The notes under the pieces are model-generated. The model searched no databases. It was given only the letters and a program-made list of their open reading frames with translations, and was not told the origin of the DNA. 64,000 nt of DNA from contig NZ_LYBV02000020.1 in the NCBI RefSeq assembly GCF_001660705.2, positions 1 through 64,000 on the forward strand, given 5' to 3'. Positions 44,572-53,245 of this stretch are shown piece after piece. Source of the DNA: Saccharicrinis aurantiacus (GTDB lineage Bacteria; Bacteroidota; Bacteroidia; Bacteroidales; Marinilabiliaceae). Position 1 is the first letter of the stretch. Each line of letters starts with the position of its first letter. Made by a program: the position numbers and the translations under genes.

Positions 44572-45564
44572 TTAGGCTTCTTCAAGAGCTACGTTTTTAA
44601 GTATGGTATCAATAACCTTTTCGATGCTAATTCCGCGCGACTGAGCTTTGTAATTTACTACCACGCGATGGCGTAAAATATCGGGAGCCACAGCATGGAT
44701 ATCTTCAGGAGTAACATAGGTGCGCTGTTGTAAAAAAGCTTTTGCTTTTGCCGCCTTTGCCATAAATATGGTAGCCCTAGGCGATGCACCAATCTTAATA
44801 TATTCGGCCACCTCGCTAACGTACTTTTTAGGTTCTCGGGTGGCAAAAATTAAGCGAATAATATATTTTTCTAAGCGCTCGTGTAAGAATATTTCATCAA
44901 GCGAAAGCTGAATACCTTGTATCTCGGCTATGTCAACCACTGGTTCTAACTTCACATCAGCCTTGGCTTTCGACATGGCTTGTAGTATTTGATGTTCTTC
45001 TTCAAAACTTGGGTATTCCACATTTAGTTTGAACATGAATCTGTCAACCTGCGCTTCCGGTAACTCATAGGTTCCCTCTTGTTCCAAAGGATTCTGTGTA
45101 GCCAAAACAAAAAAAGGTTTTGGTAACTGAAGCGTTTCTTTACCAATGGTTACTTGCTTTTCTTGCATGGCTTCTAACAAAGCCGACTGTACTTTAGCAG
45201 GAGCACGGTTTATTTCATCGGCTAATACAATATTGGCAAAAACAGGTCCTCGCTGGGTTTCAAAACTACCGTCTTTCGGACTATAAATTAAAGTACCCGT
45301 TAAATCTCCAGGTAATAAATCGGGAGTAAACTGTAAACGTTTAAATGATGCATGTAAAGTATCGGCCAGGCTGTTAATAGTTAGGGTTTTTGCCAAGCCA
45401 GGGACCCCCTCTATAAGAACGTGACCATTACATAATAGGGCCATGAGTAATTTATCAATTAAATCACTTTGCCCAATGATTACTTTACTGATTTCTGTTT
45501 TAATTTTATCAAAAAGCAGTGCTTTCGCTAATAATGCTTCGTTTTCAGTTTTTATATCGTTCAT
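44572..45564 (-). CDS. MoxR-family AAA+ ATPase
   Basis: A 330-residue cytoplasmic ATPase with Walker A GVPGLAKT (53-60), Walker B VLADE (113-117), the MoxR signature NRAPAKVQSALLEAMQE and sensor-1 ATQNPLEQEGTYELPEAQ. It is thought to act as a chaperone for the VWA proteins coded downstream (BatA, BatB). It follows batE by 29 nt and precedes the DUF58 gene directly. Confidence 0.92.
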   Translation of the reverse strand: MNDIKTENEALLAKALLFDKIKTEISKVIIGQSDLIDKLLMALLCNGHVLIEGVPGLAKTLTINSLADTLHASFKRLQFTPDLLPGDLTGTLIYSPKDGSFETQRGPVFANIVLADEINRAPAKVQSALLEAMQEKQVTIGKETLQLPKPFFVLATQNPLEQEGTYELPEAQVDRFMFKLNVEYPSFEEEHQILQAMSKAKADVKLEPVVDIAEIQGIQLSLDEIFLHERLEKYIIRLIFATREPKKYVSEVAEYIKIGASPRATIFMAKAAKAKAFLQQRTYVTPEDIHAVAPDILRHRVVVNYKAQSRGISIEKVIDTILKNVALEEA

Positions 45565-45593
45565 TATAATAGGTCTTTATACTTACTAATATC

Positions 45594-46394
45594 TTATTTT
45601 ATAATTTTGGCACCATCTTCTTGTATCCAAGCTTCTTTGCCATCGATTAACTTTATTTTAATCCATTCATTACGTTGCTCTAACAAGGTAAACTCACAGC
45701 CTTTGTTTAGTCCACTCATTAGTGCATCCTCGTAAACCAAGCTGTTTCCTTTTTTAGCAATGATGCTATCTTTTATGATGATACCCTTTGTAGATTCAAT
45801 GCTGCTTAAGGCCAATAATATGGTTATGGGCAGCAGTACCGCAAAGCCAATCCATCTGTAGAAAACCGGGAAACGTTTTTTTATTGGGGTGATGAAAAGG
45901 AGCAATACTATGATATACAATGGAATAAATAGTAACACTTTAATTGGGGTAGCGATGCTTCGGATATACTCCATAGTTAGGGCATACCGCGATGAGGTAT
46001 TTTCTTCGGTAGCATCAGTCACTAACGATTGTGCATATTGTAGGTTATGACTCACATCCTTGTGATAGGGCAAATATTTCTGAGCCATTCTATAGTTATA
46101 TATGGCTAAGCCTAGTTCGTCCATTCTAAAATAGGTATTCCCTAAATTGTAATGTAGCCATCCGTTTTTGATGTTCGATTTTTGTATTAAGTACTCTAAT
46201 CTATTGGCAGCTTTTTGATAGTTCGCTTTTGCAGAATCAGGATTTGCAGCTTGTAATTCATCTGCCTGTTCAAATAGTTGAAGTGCTTGTTGATAGCTTT
46301 CATAATTTTTATCGGCATAAGCCGAAATCCCAAAACAGAGCATCAATATGGCCAAATGGTATCTTATCAAGTATTTTTTTATTTCTGTAAGCAT
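45594..46394 (-). CDS. batE: BatE-like TPR/SH3 membrane protein
   Basis: A 266-residue protein: signal peptide (about 1-27), a TPR region (about 35-125, with LHYNLGNTYFRMDELGLAIY), two membrane helices (about 150-168 and 178-197) and a C-terminal SH3-like domain ending GKEAWIQEDGAKIIK. This is the BatE architecture. It overlaps the end of batD by 16 nt, so the two are translationally coupled. Confidence 0.84.
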   Translation of the reverse strand: MLTEIKKYLIRYHLAILMLCFGISAYADKNYESYQQALQLFEQADELQAANPDSAKANYQKAANRLEYLIQKSNIKNGWLHYNLGNTYFRMDELGLAIYNYRMAQKYLPYHKDVSHNLQYAQSLVTDATEENTSSRYALTMEYIRSIATPIKVLLFIPLYIIVLLLFITPIKKRFPVFYRWIGFAVLLPITILLALSSIESTKGIIIKDSIIAKKGNSLVYEDALMSGLNKGCEFTLLEQRNEWIKIKLIDGKEAWIQEDGAKIIK

Positions 46395-48151
46395 ATTTTA
46401 GCAAGTTTATTGATGCACATTTTAACCTCTTTAGTATTGGCTAAAGTTGATTTATCAGTTTGAGAAAAGCTATTGCTGAAGTAAACTGCATAGAAATCTT
46501 TAATTGGTTGTAAATCGATATTTACAGAGTAAAAAGAACATACTTCAGTTATTTTATTGGGCAGTAAAACTTCATCTGTAACCGCAAAAGCATCCTGAAA
46601 GAAAATTTGTATTGCATTCTGGGTTTCCTCAATAGTATTGCGTGGACTGTTATTAAATACTCTTGTTGCTTTACGAATGTTTCTTTTCTGAGTGGCGGAT
46701 TGGCTGGTGAAAGATACATACGCTTTATTGCCTAAAAATATGGCGATAGGCAAGAGGATTAATGACCACCAAAACCAATGGTTTCCTTTTTGTTTCTGTT
46801 GCTTCAGGGCATCTTTTTGTGTGTATAACTGGAGTATCCCGTAAGGATTAGATGTTAATGCATTTTTTTTAACAGCAGTTTGTGTAGAATCAGCAATATC
46901 ACTTGTGTTTGCTTTATTGGGTAGTACTTGTATATTTATGGCATTGGTATTGATAAATGCATAGCTGTTTTTAGATGTATCAAAGTAAGGAATGCGAATT
47001 TCAGGTAACGCCTTCGTTTTTACGCTATTAATACGGATTAATTTATCGATGGTAATTAACGAATCATTATACGAAACTACAGGGTTTGCCTTAGTAAATG
47101 AGAAATCATTATTCAGAAGGGTATTAAGTTCTGGTAAAGCAAATGTCTCGGGAAACGGATAGTCTTTAATTATGAATTGCATTTTTAAAGCTTCGCCTGC
47201 TTCAATTTGTGCTTCGCTTAAATTAGCCTCGGCATTGAAAGCACCGAATAAGCCACTAAAATTTGCAGGTTTGTTTTTCCTAGGGAGTTCTTTAACATGT
47301 AGTTTTATGGTTTTGGATTGACAAACCAATCGCTTGTATTTATTTGAGGTTTCTGTATCGAATAGGTTATTATCGAAGTAAGCAGGGTAGGCATTGAAGG
47401 AAGTATTTTGCTTTAGGTACGAGCATAAAACAGTAGATGGTTCTATCTCGAAAATACCTGCTTGCTGGGGTACGATGGTTAGCTGAAATTCGATGCCTTT
47501 ATATGGTGTGTTATTAATATCAACATCGTGTATGCTTGCAATTATACGCTTGCCCGAAACGGGTAGACCAATATCGTGCTTTGAGAATTGTGCTGTTTTA
47601 CTAGGTGTGTATACTTTAAAATATTTGTTTTTGTAAATGGGTAAATCAATATTTACGGCCTTTAGGTTATTAAGAGGAATAGCCGATTGCCAATTAAAGT
47701 ACAGCGTAATAGGCTGAAATTGATAACAGTTGTTTTCTGAAACAGTTACCTCAAGCCGTAAATTAGGATTACGCTCAGGAGCTTGCACTATTAAAGGAAA
47801 GTTATCAGTTTTAAGATTTCCTATAGCTGCTTGTGGTAGTAAAAGCGAACCTGCTTTAACAGGAATAAACTTATATCTGAAGATGGTTGTGGTTTGATCT
47901 TCGGCTTCTACTTTCTTTTTTTCAAGTAATTGGTAACTGAAAGCTTCAGAACTCGCTAGTTTGGGTTGTTTTTTAACATCAGAACCAGCTATTATTAAAG
48001 AAGCCACAAAATAATCGCCTACAAAATAGCTTTCGTTGCTGCTTTTCCAAAATGCAGTTTGTGCTTCCGTTGAAATTATAGAAATTAACAAACAGAATAA
48101 TACCAACAGTCGTTTTCCAAATTGTGATTTGTGTATTGGATGTTTAATCAT
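46379..48151 (-). CDS. batD: BatD, oxygen-tolerance protein
   Basis: A 590-residue protein with a signal peptide (1-30, ending STEAQ), a large periplasmic beta-rich region with the BatD pattern (VGDYFVASLIIAG, FRYKFIPVKAGSLLLP, TIVPQQAGIFEIEPS, a repeat of the same modules), a membrane span (about 458-475) and a cytoplasmic tail of about 115 residues. First gene of the operon here; in Bacteroides fragilis batD and batE come after batA-C, so the order is changed. The promoter should lie in 48152-48259, but no consensus was found. Confidence 0.85.
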   Translation of the reverse strand: MIKHPIHKSQFGKRLLVLFCLLISIISTEAQTAFWKSSNESYFVGDYFVASLIIAGSDVKKQPKLASSEAFSYQLLEKKKVEAEDQTTTIFRYKFIPVKAGSLLLPQAAIGNLKTDNFPLIVQAPERNPNLRLEVTVSENNCYQFQPITLYFNWQSAIPLNNLKAVNIDLPIYKNKYFKVYTPSKTAQFSKHDIGLPVSGKRIIASIHDVDINNTPYKGIEFQLTIVPQQAGIFEIEPSTVLCSYLKQNTSFNAYPAYFDNNLFDTETSNKYKRLVCQSKTIKLHVKELPRKNKPANFSGLFGAFNAEANLSEAQIEAGEALKMQFIIKDYPFPETFALPELNTLLNNDFSFTKANPVVSYNDSLITIDKLIRINSVKTKALPEIRIPYFDTSKNSYAFINTNAINIQVLPNKANTSDIADSTQTAVKKNALTSNPYGILQLYTQKDALKQQKQKGNHWFWWSLILLPIAIFLGNKAYVSFTSQSATQKRNIRKATRVFNNSPRNTIEETQNAIQIFFQDAFAVTDEVLLPNKITEVCSFYSVNIDLQPIKDFYAVYFSNSFSQTDKSTLANTKEVKMCINKLAKICLQK

Positions 48152-48259
48152 GATTCAAAAATACATAATGCAGTTGGCTTTTGTGTACTTGTGCGTATCA
48201 AGATTAGTACTTCGGGGAGTGTTTAATAGATTAAATATTGAGGGGTACATTGTTTGTTT

Positions 48260-49207
48260 CTACTCATGGTAACTATAGAGTTCTTTTACTAACAGAATGA
48301 TTTCTTCCTGAAGTTCTGGCGGACTGATCACTTTAACTTCAGTTCCAAAACTAATAATCCATTTAGCAAAATAGATGAGGTTACCATAGGCAAAATCCAT
48401 TGTATAATTATTACCATCAAATTGCTCATTTAGCAAACCATAAAAATACTTTGCAAGGGATACCTGAGTGTAGATGCTTTTATCAATTTGGAGGGTAATT
48501 TTTTTCAGGTCATTTTGTGGCGAAAGGGTATTAAAATAATCTTCAATATTAATTAAGTTCTCATCACCATAGTGTTCATCTAATACTTTAAGCGAACAGA
48601 TGCGATCTAACCTAAAATCGCGATAGCTATTTCTTAGTCTGCAATATGAAATTAGGTGCCACGTTTGCCAATAATTACAAAGGCACATGGGTTCAATTAC
48701 TCTAGAACTTATTTTACCATTATAATTTGCTTCATATTCAATCTCTAATAACTTTTTATTTACAAGCGCATGCTGAATATCATTTAGGAATAGGTCAGTG
48801 TCATGATTGTTAGTGTTATTAATATTGTAAACACTTATTTTTTGATCTAATGATTCTAGATAATCCTTTTCGTTTGAGCGTAATACTGATTTAAGTTTAA
48901 ATAGAGCAGTGCTGAAGGCTTCTTGAATTTTTATATCGCTCATTTTTGACATGAGCTTTTCTGCTAATATAAAAGCACTGGCTTCATCTTGCGTAAACAT
49001 GATAGGAGGCAAATTGTATCCAGAGCATAAGGAATACCCCTTACCGGCTTCGCTAGCAATGGGTACACCACCTTCTTCGAGGGCTCTAATATCTCTATAA
49101 ACAGTTCGTAAGCTAATATTGAAACGATCAGCAATTTCGGCAGCTGTAATACAGCTTTTACTTTGAAGTTGTATAAGTATGGCACTTAATCTATCTATTC
49201 TATTCAT
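48260..49207 (-). CDS. WYL-domain transcriptional regulator (YafY type)
   Basis: A regulator of about 315 residues. The N-terminal winged HTH (MNRIDRLSAILIQLQSKSCI, AAEIADRFNISLRTVYRDIR) is followed by a WYL domain (LLEIEYEANYNGKISSRVIE, WHLISYCRLRNSYRDFRLDR) and a WCX-like C-terminus. Start at the ATG at 49207; the longer frame starts with TTG inside a palindrome. It follows the GyrI-like gene and probably senses the same class of small ligands. A perfect inverted repeat lies 11 nt upstream of its start. Confidence 0.88.
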   Translation of the reverse strand: MNRIDRLSAILIQLQSKSCITAAEIADRFNISLRTVYRDIRALEEGGVPIASEAGKGYSLCSGYNLPPIMFTQDEASAFILAEKLMSKMSDIKIQEAFSTALFKLKSVLRSNEKDYLESLDQKISVYNINNTNNHDTDLFLNDIQHALVNKKLLEIEYEANYNGKISSRVIEPMCLCNYWQTWHLISYCRLRNSYRDFRLDRICSLKVLDEHYGDENLINIEDYFNTLSPQNDLKKITLQIDKSIYTQVSLAKYFYGLLNEQFDGNNYTMDFAYGNLIYFAKWIISFGTEVKVISPPELQEEIILLVKELYSYHE

Positions 49208-49217
49208 TGTTATAGAG

Positions 49218-49253
49218 GCATATTCTAACTCATAAAAATAAGTTAGAATATGC
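49218..49253. promoter_or_regulatory. Perfect palindrome before the WYL regulator gene
   Basis: GCATATTCTAACT (49218-49230) and AGTTAGAATATGC (49241-49253) form a 13-bp perfect inverted repeat with a 10-nt spacer, between the GyrI-like stop and the regulator ATG. There is no T run, so an operator for autoregulation is more likely than a terminator. Confidence 0.5.
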
Positions 49254-49260
49254 AATTTAC

Positions 49261-49713
49261 TTATTCTACTTCAATAAATATTTCAGTAACACAATTAGAT
49301 TGGTCCTCAAAATCGCAGTTGAGGTAAACTTCACGATTTCGTCCACTTGGTTTAAGTTTATTCTTAACCACATCTTGTATTAGCTTACCATATACATTAC
49401 CAAATTCACTCCAAGGGCCATTGTGGGTATACGAAATGCCTTTCATCTCGGAAAGGGTAAGAAATTGAATAAACTCAGTATCGGTACCCGCTTTGGCAAC
49501 AGGCACGCAAATATTAAGGTCGAATATGGTATCAAGCTTATCGTCGCAGCCATTATAATCCCAGATTTGTGCTCCCGTAGGTTCAATTCCTTGGGTGCTG
49601 AGTTCTTTGTAAATTGCCTCTGGCGTAACGCCAACTTCATCCGTTATGGTATTAAGAGATGTTTTAATACTGTGGCATGCTACTAATGTTTCATTCATCT
49701 TAGTTGTCTTCAT
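49261..49713 (-). CDS. GyrI-like small-molecule-binding protein
   Basis: A 150-residue protein resembling the GyrI/AraC effector-binding (SOUL-like) fold: LNTITDEVGVTPEAIYKELS, a DLNICVPVAKAG strand, a SEMKGISYTHNGPWSEFGNVY block and the final TEIFIEVE strand. Stand-alone proteins of this fold bind small, often drug-like, molecules. It is upstream of the WYL regulator gene on the same strand (gap 53 nt) and may supply or remove the regulator's ligand. Confidence 0.7.
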   Translation of the reverse strand: MKTTKMNETLVACHSIKTSLNTITDEVGVTPEAIYKELSTQGIEPTGAQIWDYNGCDDKLDTIFDLNICVPVAKAGTDTEFIQFLTLSEMKGISYTHNGPWSEFGNVYGKLIQDVVKNKLKPSGRNREVYLNCDFEDQSNCVTEIFIEVE

Positions 49714-49814
49714 AATATTATCGTTTTAGATGTTTATTAGTACAAATAAAACAAGGGGGAGTGACAACAGTATGTCAGTAGCTTTTATGTGGGGAGTTAA
49801 TTTTTTAAAAAAAG

Positions 49815-49845
49815 GCAAAAAAAAGGTTGACCTATTGGTCAACCT
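49815..49845 (-). terminator. Terminator overlapping the rng stop codon
   Basis: GGTTGACC (49825-49832) and GGTCAACC (49838-49845) make an 8-bp stem followed on the minus strand by eight T. The hairpin contains the rng stop codon (49832-49834), so ribosomes finishing translation should compete with its folding. Confidence 0.8.
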
Positions 49846-51382
49846 CTTTATTATCTTCATCTGTGATCTTGAACTCTAAAAAACTTAACGAAGCGGAAGG
49901 TATCAATTTCAATCCGAATGTATATTTAAACTTCCACTTAAGGAAGATTGAAGGAAAGCCTTTCGTTAAATAAGCTCCCAAATACGGATGAACCTTCAGG
50001 GTCAATTTCTTTTTCTTGTGTCCTTCAACAGCTTTTCTAATGCTGCTCTCCAGTTTTTCTTCCAGTAGGATAGCTGGTGCAATTTTACCTGTTCCATAGC
50101 AGGATGGGCAAGACTCATTAGTCTCTATTTCCATTTCAGGTCTAACACGTTGACGTGTAATTTGCATTAATCCGAATTTACTCAGCGGCAGAATATTATG
50201 CTTTGTTCTGTCGGGGCCCATAGCCTCTTTCATGCGCTCATACACTTTGTGCCTGTGTTCGGCCTTTTGCATATCAATAAAATCAACAACAATAATTCCA
50301 CCCATATCGCGCAAACGCAATTGGCGTGCAATTTCATCGGCAGCCGCTAAATTAACATCAAGAGCATTGTTCTCTTGTGTGTTTGCGCTTTTTGACCTGT
50401 TACCACTATTAACGTCGATAACATGAAGTGCTTCCGTGTGTTCAATAATAAGATATGCGCCACTTCTAAAGGATACTGTTTTCCCAAAAAGTGCTTTAAT
50501 CTGTTTCTCAATTCCAAATTGATCAAAGATAGGGACGTTTCCCTTGTACTCTTTCACAATCTTTTCTCTGTCGGGTGCAATTAGCCCAACATATTCTTTT
50601 ACCTCGTTATACATATCTTTATCTGATACGTAAACGCTGTTGAAAGAAGGATTCATTATATCCCTAAGAATGGCCGAGGTGCGTCCAATCTCTCCAACAA
50701 CAAGAGCTCTAGGCTTTAAATGGAATAATTTAGCCGTTGACTCTTCCCAACGTCGAAACAGCGTGCTTAATTCTTTATCAAGCTCTGCAACGCGTTTACC
50801 CTCTGCTACGGTACGTACAATTACACCGAAGTTTTGGGGTTTAATACTTTGTATTAGTCTTTTCAAACGGTTACGTTCTTCAGAAGATTTAATTTTCTGA
50901 CTAACGGATACCTTATCTGAAAAAGGCATTAATACAAGGTTTCTTCCTGCAATGGATAATTCAGAAGTTAGCCGTGGCCCCTTTGTTGAAATGGGCTCCT
51001 TTGCTATTTGCACCAATACTTCCTGACCTACTGTAAGAACATCTGAGATTGAACCGTGTTTATCAATATCCGGTTCAGCTTTAAGCTTGTTTAAGGCAAC
51101 TCCTCCCTTTTTGGTAGTGGCAGCTATATTAAGAAACTTTTTGAGGGTACGAAATTGGGGTCCAAGATCCAAATAATGCAAAAAAGCATCCTTTTCGTAA
51201 CCAACATCAACAAAAGCAGCATTTAAGCCTGGCATTATTCTTTTTATCTTACCCAGATAAATATCGCCAACCGTAAATTTTACGTTGCTTTTCTCTCTTC
51301 TTAATTCAACCAACCTTCTATCCTCGAGCAATGCAATCGAAAGCTCGTCGGGAGATACATCTACAAATAGTTCTGCACTCAA
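49832..51382 (-). CDS. rng: Ribonuclease E/G family protein
   Basis: A 516-residue endoribonuclease: S1-type RNA-binding domain (about 35-130, GDIYLGKIKRIMPGLNAAFV), the RNase H-like core, catalytic aspartates in HVIDVNSGNRS and IVVDFIDMQ, and the zinc-linker CPSCYGTGK near 430. It processes rRNA and decays mRNA. The first codon is TTG at 51382; the encoded MSAELFVDVSPDEL matches the family N-terminus and no ATG lies in frame nearby, so a TTG start is real or an even rarer ATT is used. It follows a small basic gene and HU on the same strand. Confidence 0.92.
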   Translation of the reverse strand: MSAELFVDVSPDELSIALLEDRRLVELRREKSNVKFTVGDIYLGKIKRIMPGLNAAFVDVGYEKDAFLHYLDLGPQFRTLKKFLNIAATTKKGGVALNKLKAEPDIDKHGSISDVLTVGQEVLVQIAKEPISTKGPRLTSELSIAGRNLVLMPFSDKVSVSQKIKSSEERNRLKRLIQSIKPQNFGVIVRTVAEGKRVAELDKELSTLFRRWEESTAKLFHLKPRALVVGEIGRTSAILRDIMNPSFNSVYVSDKDMYNEVKEYVGLIAPDREKIVKEYKGNVPIFDQFGIEKQIKALFGKTVSFRSGAYLIIEHTEALHVIDVNSGNRSKSANTQENNALDVNLAAADEIARQLRLRDMGGIIVVDFIDMQKAEHRHKVYERMKEAMGPDRTKHNILPLSKFGLMQITRQRVRPEMEIETNESCPSCYGTGKIAPAILLEEKLESSIRKAVEGHKKKKLTLKVHPYLGAYLTKGFPSIFLKWKFKYTFGLKLIPSASLSFLEFKITDEDNKEVDQ

Positions 51383-51506
51383 AATGGTAGGTATTTCAAT
51401 AATTTAAGAACGATGCCTTAGTATTATGTCATCAATAAATTTTGATGAGATGTTACTTATTTGTAACATCAATATTAAGGTCTTTTTTTTAATGTCTACA
51501 TACAAC

Positions 51507-51550
51507 AAAGAACAGACTGGTAAGACAAATGTCTTTTTAGTCTGTTCTTT
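51507..51550 (-). terminator. Hairpin between the small basic gene and rng
   Basis: AAAGAACAGACT (51507-51518) pairs perfectly with AGTCTGTTCTTT (51539-51550). The loop is 20 nt and the T run is weak. It lies 30 nt after the small gene on the minus strand and may end the HU transcript or tune read-through into rng. Confidence 0.5.
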
Positions 51551-51580
51551 ATTATGTTTTTTACCACAATGTGGAGAAGA

Positions 51581-51673
51581 TTACTTCTTCTTCTTGTGTC
51601 TGTTTTTTCTAAGACGCTTCTTACGCTTGTGCGTAGCCATCTTATGTCTTTTTCTTTTTTTTCCGCTTGGCAT
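51581..51673 (-). CDS. 30-residue basic protein, AURKAIP1/COX24-type (ribosomal)
   Basis: A very short gene, ATG at 51673, TAA at 51581. The product starts MPSGKKRKRHKMATHKRKKR and ends in four Lys; 19 of its 30 residues are Lys, Arg or His. This is the conserved Bacteroidota mini-protein annotated as AURKAIP1/COX24 domain, related to mitochondrial mS38, and I believe counted as a ribosomal protein in this phylum. It sits between HU and rng, its usual place. Confidence 0.8.
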   Translation of the reverse strand: MPSGKKRKRHKMATHKRKKRLRKNRHKKKK

Positions 51674-51704
51674 AACCTAACTTTTAAACTTATTAATAAC
51701 CAAA

Positions 51705-51989
51705 TTAATTTACGTTGTTTTTCACTTTTGTTACAAAGCTCTTAGAAGGCTTAAATGCAGGAATAAAGTGCTTTGGAATAATGATCGTAGTATTTTTTGA
51801 AATATTACGAGCAGTTTTCTCAGCTCTTTCTTTTACAATAAAGCTACCGAAACCACGTAAATATACATTTTTTCCATCCACTAAAGACCCCTTAATAGTC
51901 TCCATAAAAGCCTCAATAGTCTTTTGCACTGTAACTTTCTCTATCCCTGTATCTTTAGAAATCTCGTTTACAATATCAGCCTTTGTCAT
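51705..51989 (-). CDS. HU-family DNA-binding protein
   Basis: A 94-residue nucleoid protein with the full HU/IHF fold: MTKADIVNEISKDTGIEKVT, the LRGFGSFIVKERAEKTARN beta-arm entry and IPKHFIPAFKPSK at the DNA-binding arm. It bends and compacts DNA. It is 31 nt upstream of the 30-codon basic gene on the same strand, and divergent from mutY. Confidence 0.94.
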   Translation of the reverse strand: MTKADIVNEISKDTGIEKVTVQKTIEAFMETIKGSLVDGKNVYLRGFGSFIVKERAEKTARNISKNTTIIIPKHFIPAFKPSKSFVTKVKNNVN

Positions 51990-52090
51990 CTTTCTATAAA
52001 ATTATTTAATAATCAAGTAATTACAATGTTTTTCAAAATTTGAGACTGCAAAGATAGAATGATATTCGAAATAAAAAAAAACAAAAAGCT

Positions 52091-52098
52091 TATTTTTG
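52091..52098 (+). promoter_or_regulatory. -7 element of the mutY promoter
   Basis: TATTTTTG fits TAnnTTTG and lies 15 nt before the ATG at 52113. It supports that start over the in-frame codon at 52059. No good -33 TTG is visible. Confidence 0.5.
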
Positions 52099-52112
52099 CT
52101 AAAAAATATACA

Positions 52113-53165
52113 ATGAGAGATTTCAGTAGTGAATTGATTTTGTGGTACAAAGCGCATAAGCGTTCCTTGCCATGGCGCAAAACAAAGGATCCGTACCATA
52201 TATGGATTTCTGAAATAATATTACAGCAAACGCGTGTTATACAGGGGATTTCGTATTACGATAAATTCACAAATACCTTTCCAACAGTAGGAGATTTGGC
52301 ACTTGCTACTGAGGATCAAGTACTAAAATTATGGGAAGGATTGGGTTATTATTCTAGAGCCAGAAATATGCATGCGGCAGCAAAAAAAATTTACTTTGAA
52401 CTAGATGGAGTATTTCCGAGTACATATAACGACTTGATAGAATTAAAAGGTGTCGGTCCGTATACAGCCGCCGCTATTAGTTCAATATGTTATAATGAGC
52501 ACAAAACGGTTGTTGATGGTAATGTGTTTCGTGTATTATCCAGGTTATTTGGTATCGATACAGCTATTAATAGTACCATTGGTAAAAAGCAGTTTGAAAA
52601 GCTCGCCCATAGTTTAAATACCGGAAGTGAGCATGGTTTATTTAATCAAGCTCTTATGGAGTTTGGGGCCTTACATTGTACACCTAAACTTGCCAAGTGT
52701 GAAACTTGTATTTTTCAAGATACTTGCGAAGCGCTTAGGAGTGATAAAGTAGATGTTCTTCCTGTTAAAGAGAAGAAGTTAAAAGTGAGAAATAGGTATT
52801 TATCATTTCTTTGCATTATTGATGCCAATGACAATACATTAATCCAAAGGCGCGAAGGTAAAGGAATATGGGAGGGCTTGTATCAGTTTCCTTTATATGA
52901 ATCAGATGAAGAGGTTTCAATTGAGAATTTCCTCAATTCTGATTTTGTTAAAGAGTTGGTTTTAGTTGCTAAAAAAGAAATAGTTTATACAAATCAGGTA
53001 AAGCATAAATTAACCCATCAAACTCTTTATATCAATAAAGTAATTTTAAAAATTGATCAGTTACTCAAAACAAATATCTTTGACATTGAGAGTATAAGTA
53101 ATCTTAAAGAATATGCTTTTCCAAAACCTTTAACAGATATAGTGGCTCGCTTTAGCAAAGAGTAG
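52113..53165 (+). CDS. mutY: A/G-specific adenine glycosylase
   Basis: A base-excision repair enzyme of about 350 residues that removes adenine opposite 8-oxoguanine. It has catalytic Glu34 in WISEIILQQT, the helix-hairpin-helix LKGVGPYTAAAI (111-122), catalytic Asp135 in VVDGNVFRV and the iron-sulfur ligands Cys189, 196, 199 and 205. The C-terminal NUDIX-like domain (about 225-350) recognises 8-oxoG. The start is set by the -7 element just upstream. First gene of the mutY-ssb-gldE-gldD cluster typical of Bacteroidota. Confidence 0.94.
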   Translation: MRDFSSELILWYKAHKRSLPWRKTKDPYHIWISEIILQQTRVIQGISYYDKFTNTFPTVGDLALATEDQVLKLWEGLGYYSRARNMHAAAKKIYFELDGVFPSTYNDLIELKGVGPYTAAAISSICYNEHKTVVDGNVFRVLSRLFGIDTAINSTIGKKQFEKLAHSLNTGSEHGLFNQALMEFGALHCTPKLAKCETCIFQDTCEALRSDKVDVLPVKEKKLKVRNRYLSFLCIIDANDNTLIQRREGKGIWEGLYQFPLYESDEEVSIENFLNSDFVKELVLVAKKEIVYTNQVKHKLTHQTLYINKVILKIDQLLKTNIFDIESISNLKEYAFPKPLTDIVARFSKE

Positions 53166-53176
53166 AGTAATTTCTG

Positions 53177-53184
53177 TATTTTTG
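53177..53184 (+). promoter_or_regulatory. -7 element of the ssb promoter
   Basis: TATTTTTG, 62 nt before the ssb ATG. No clear -33 TTG. ssb may thus be transcribed apart from mutY. Confidence 0.45.
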
Positions 53185-53245
53185 CAAATCTTACTTATTT
53201 AAGTATTTTTAGAAAAGTAAGTTTAATCCAATAACTAAATAAGAA

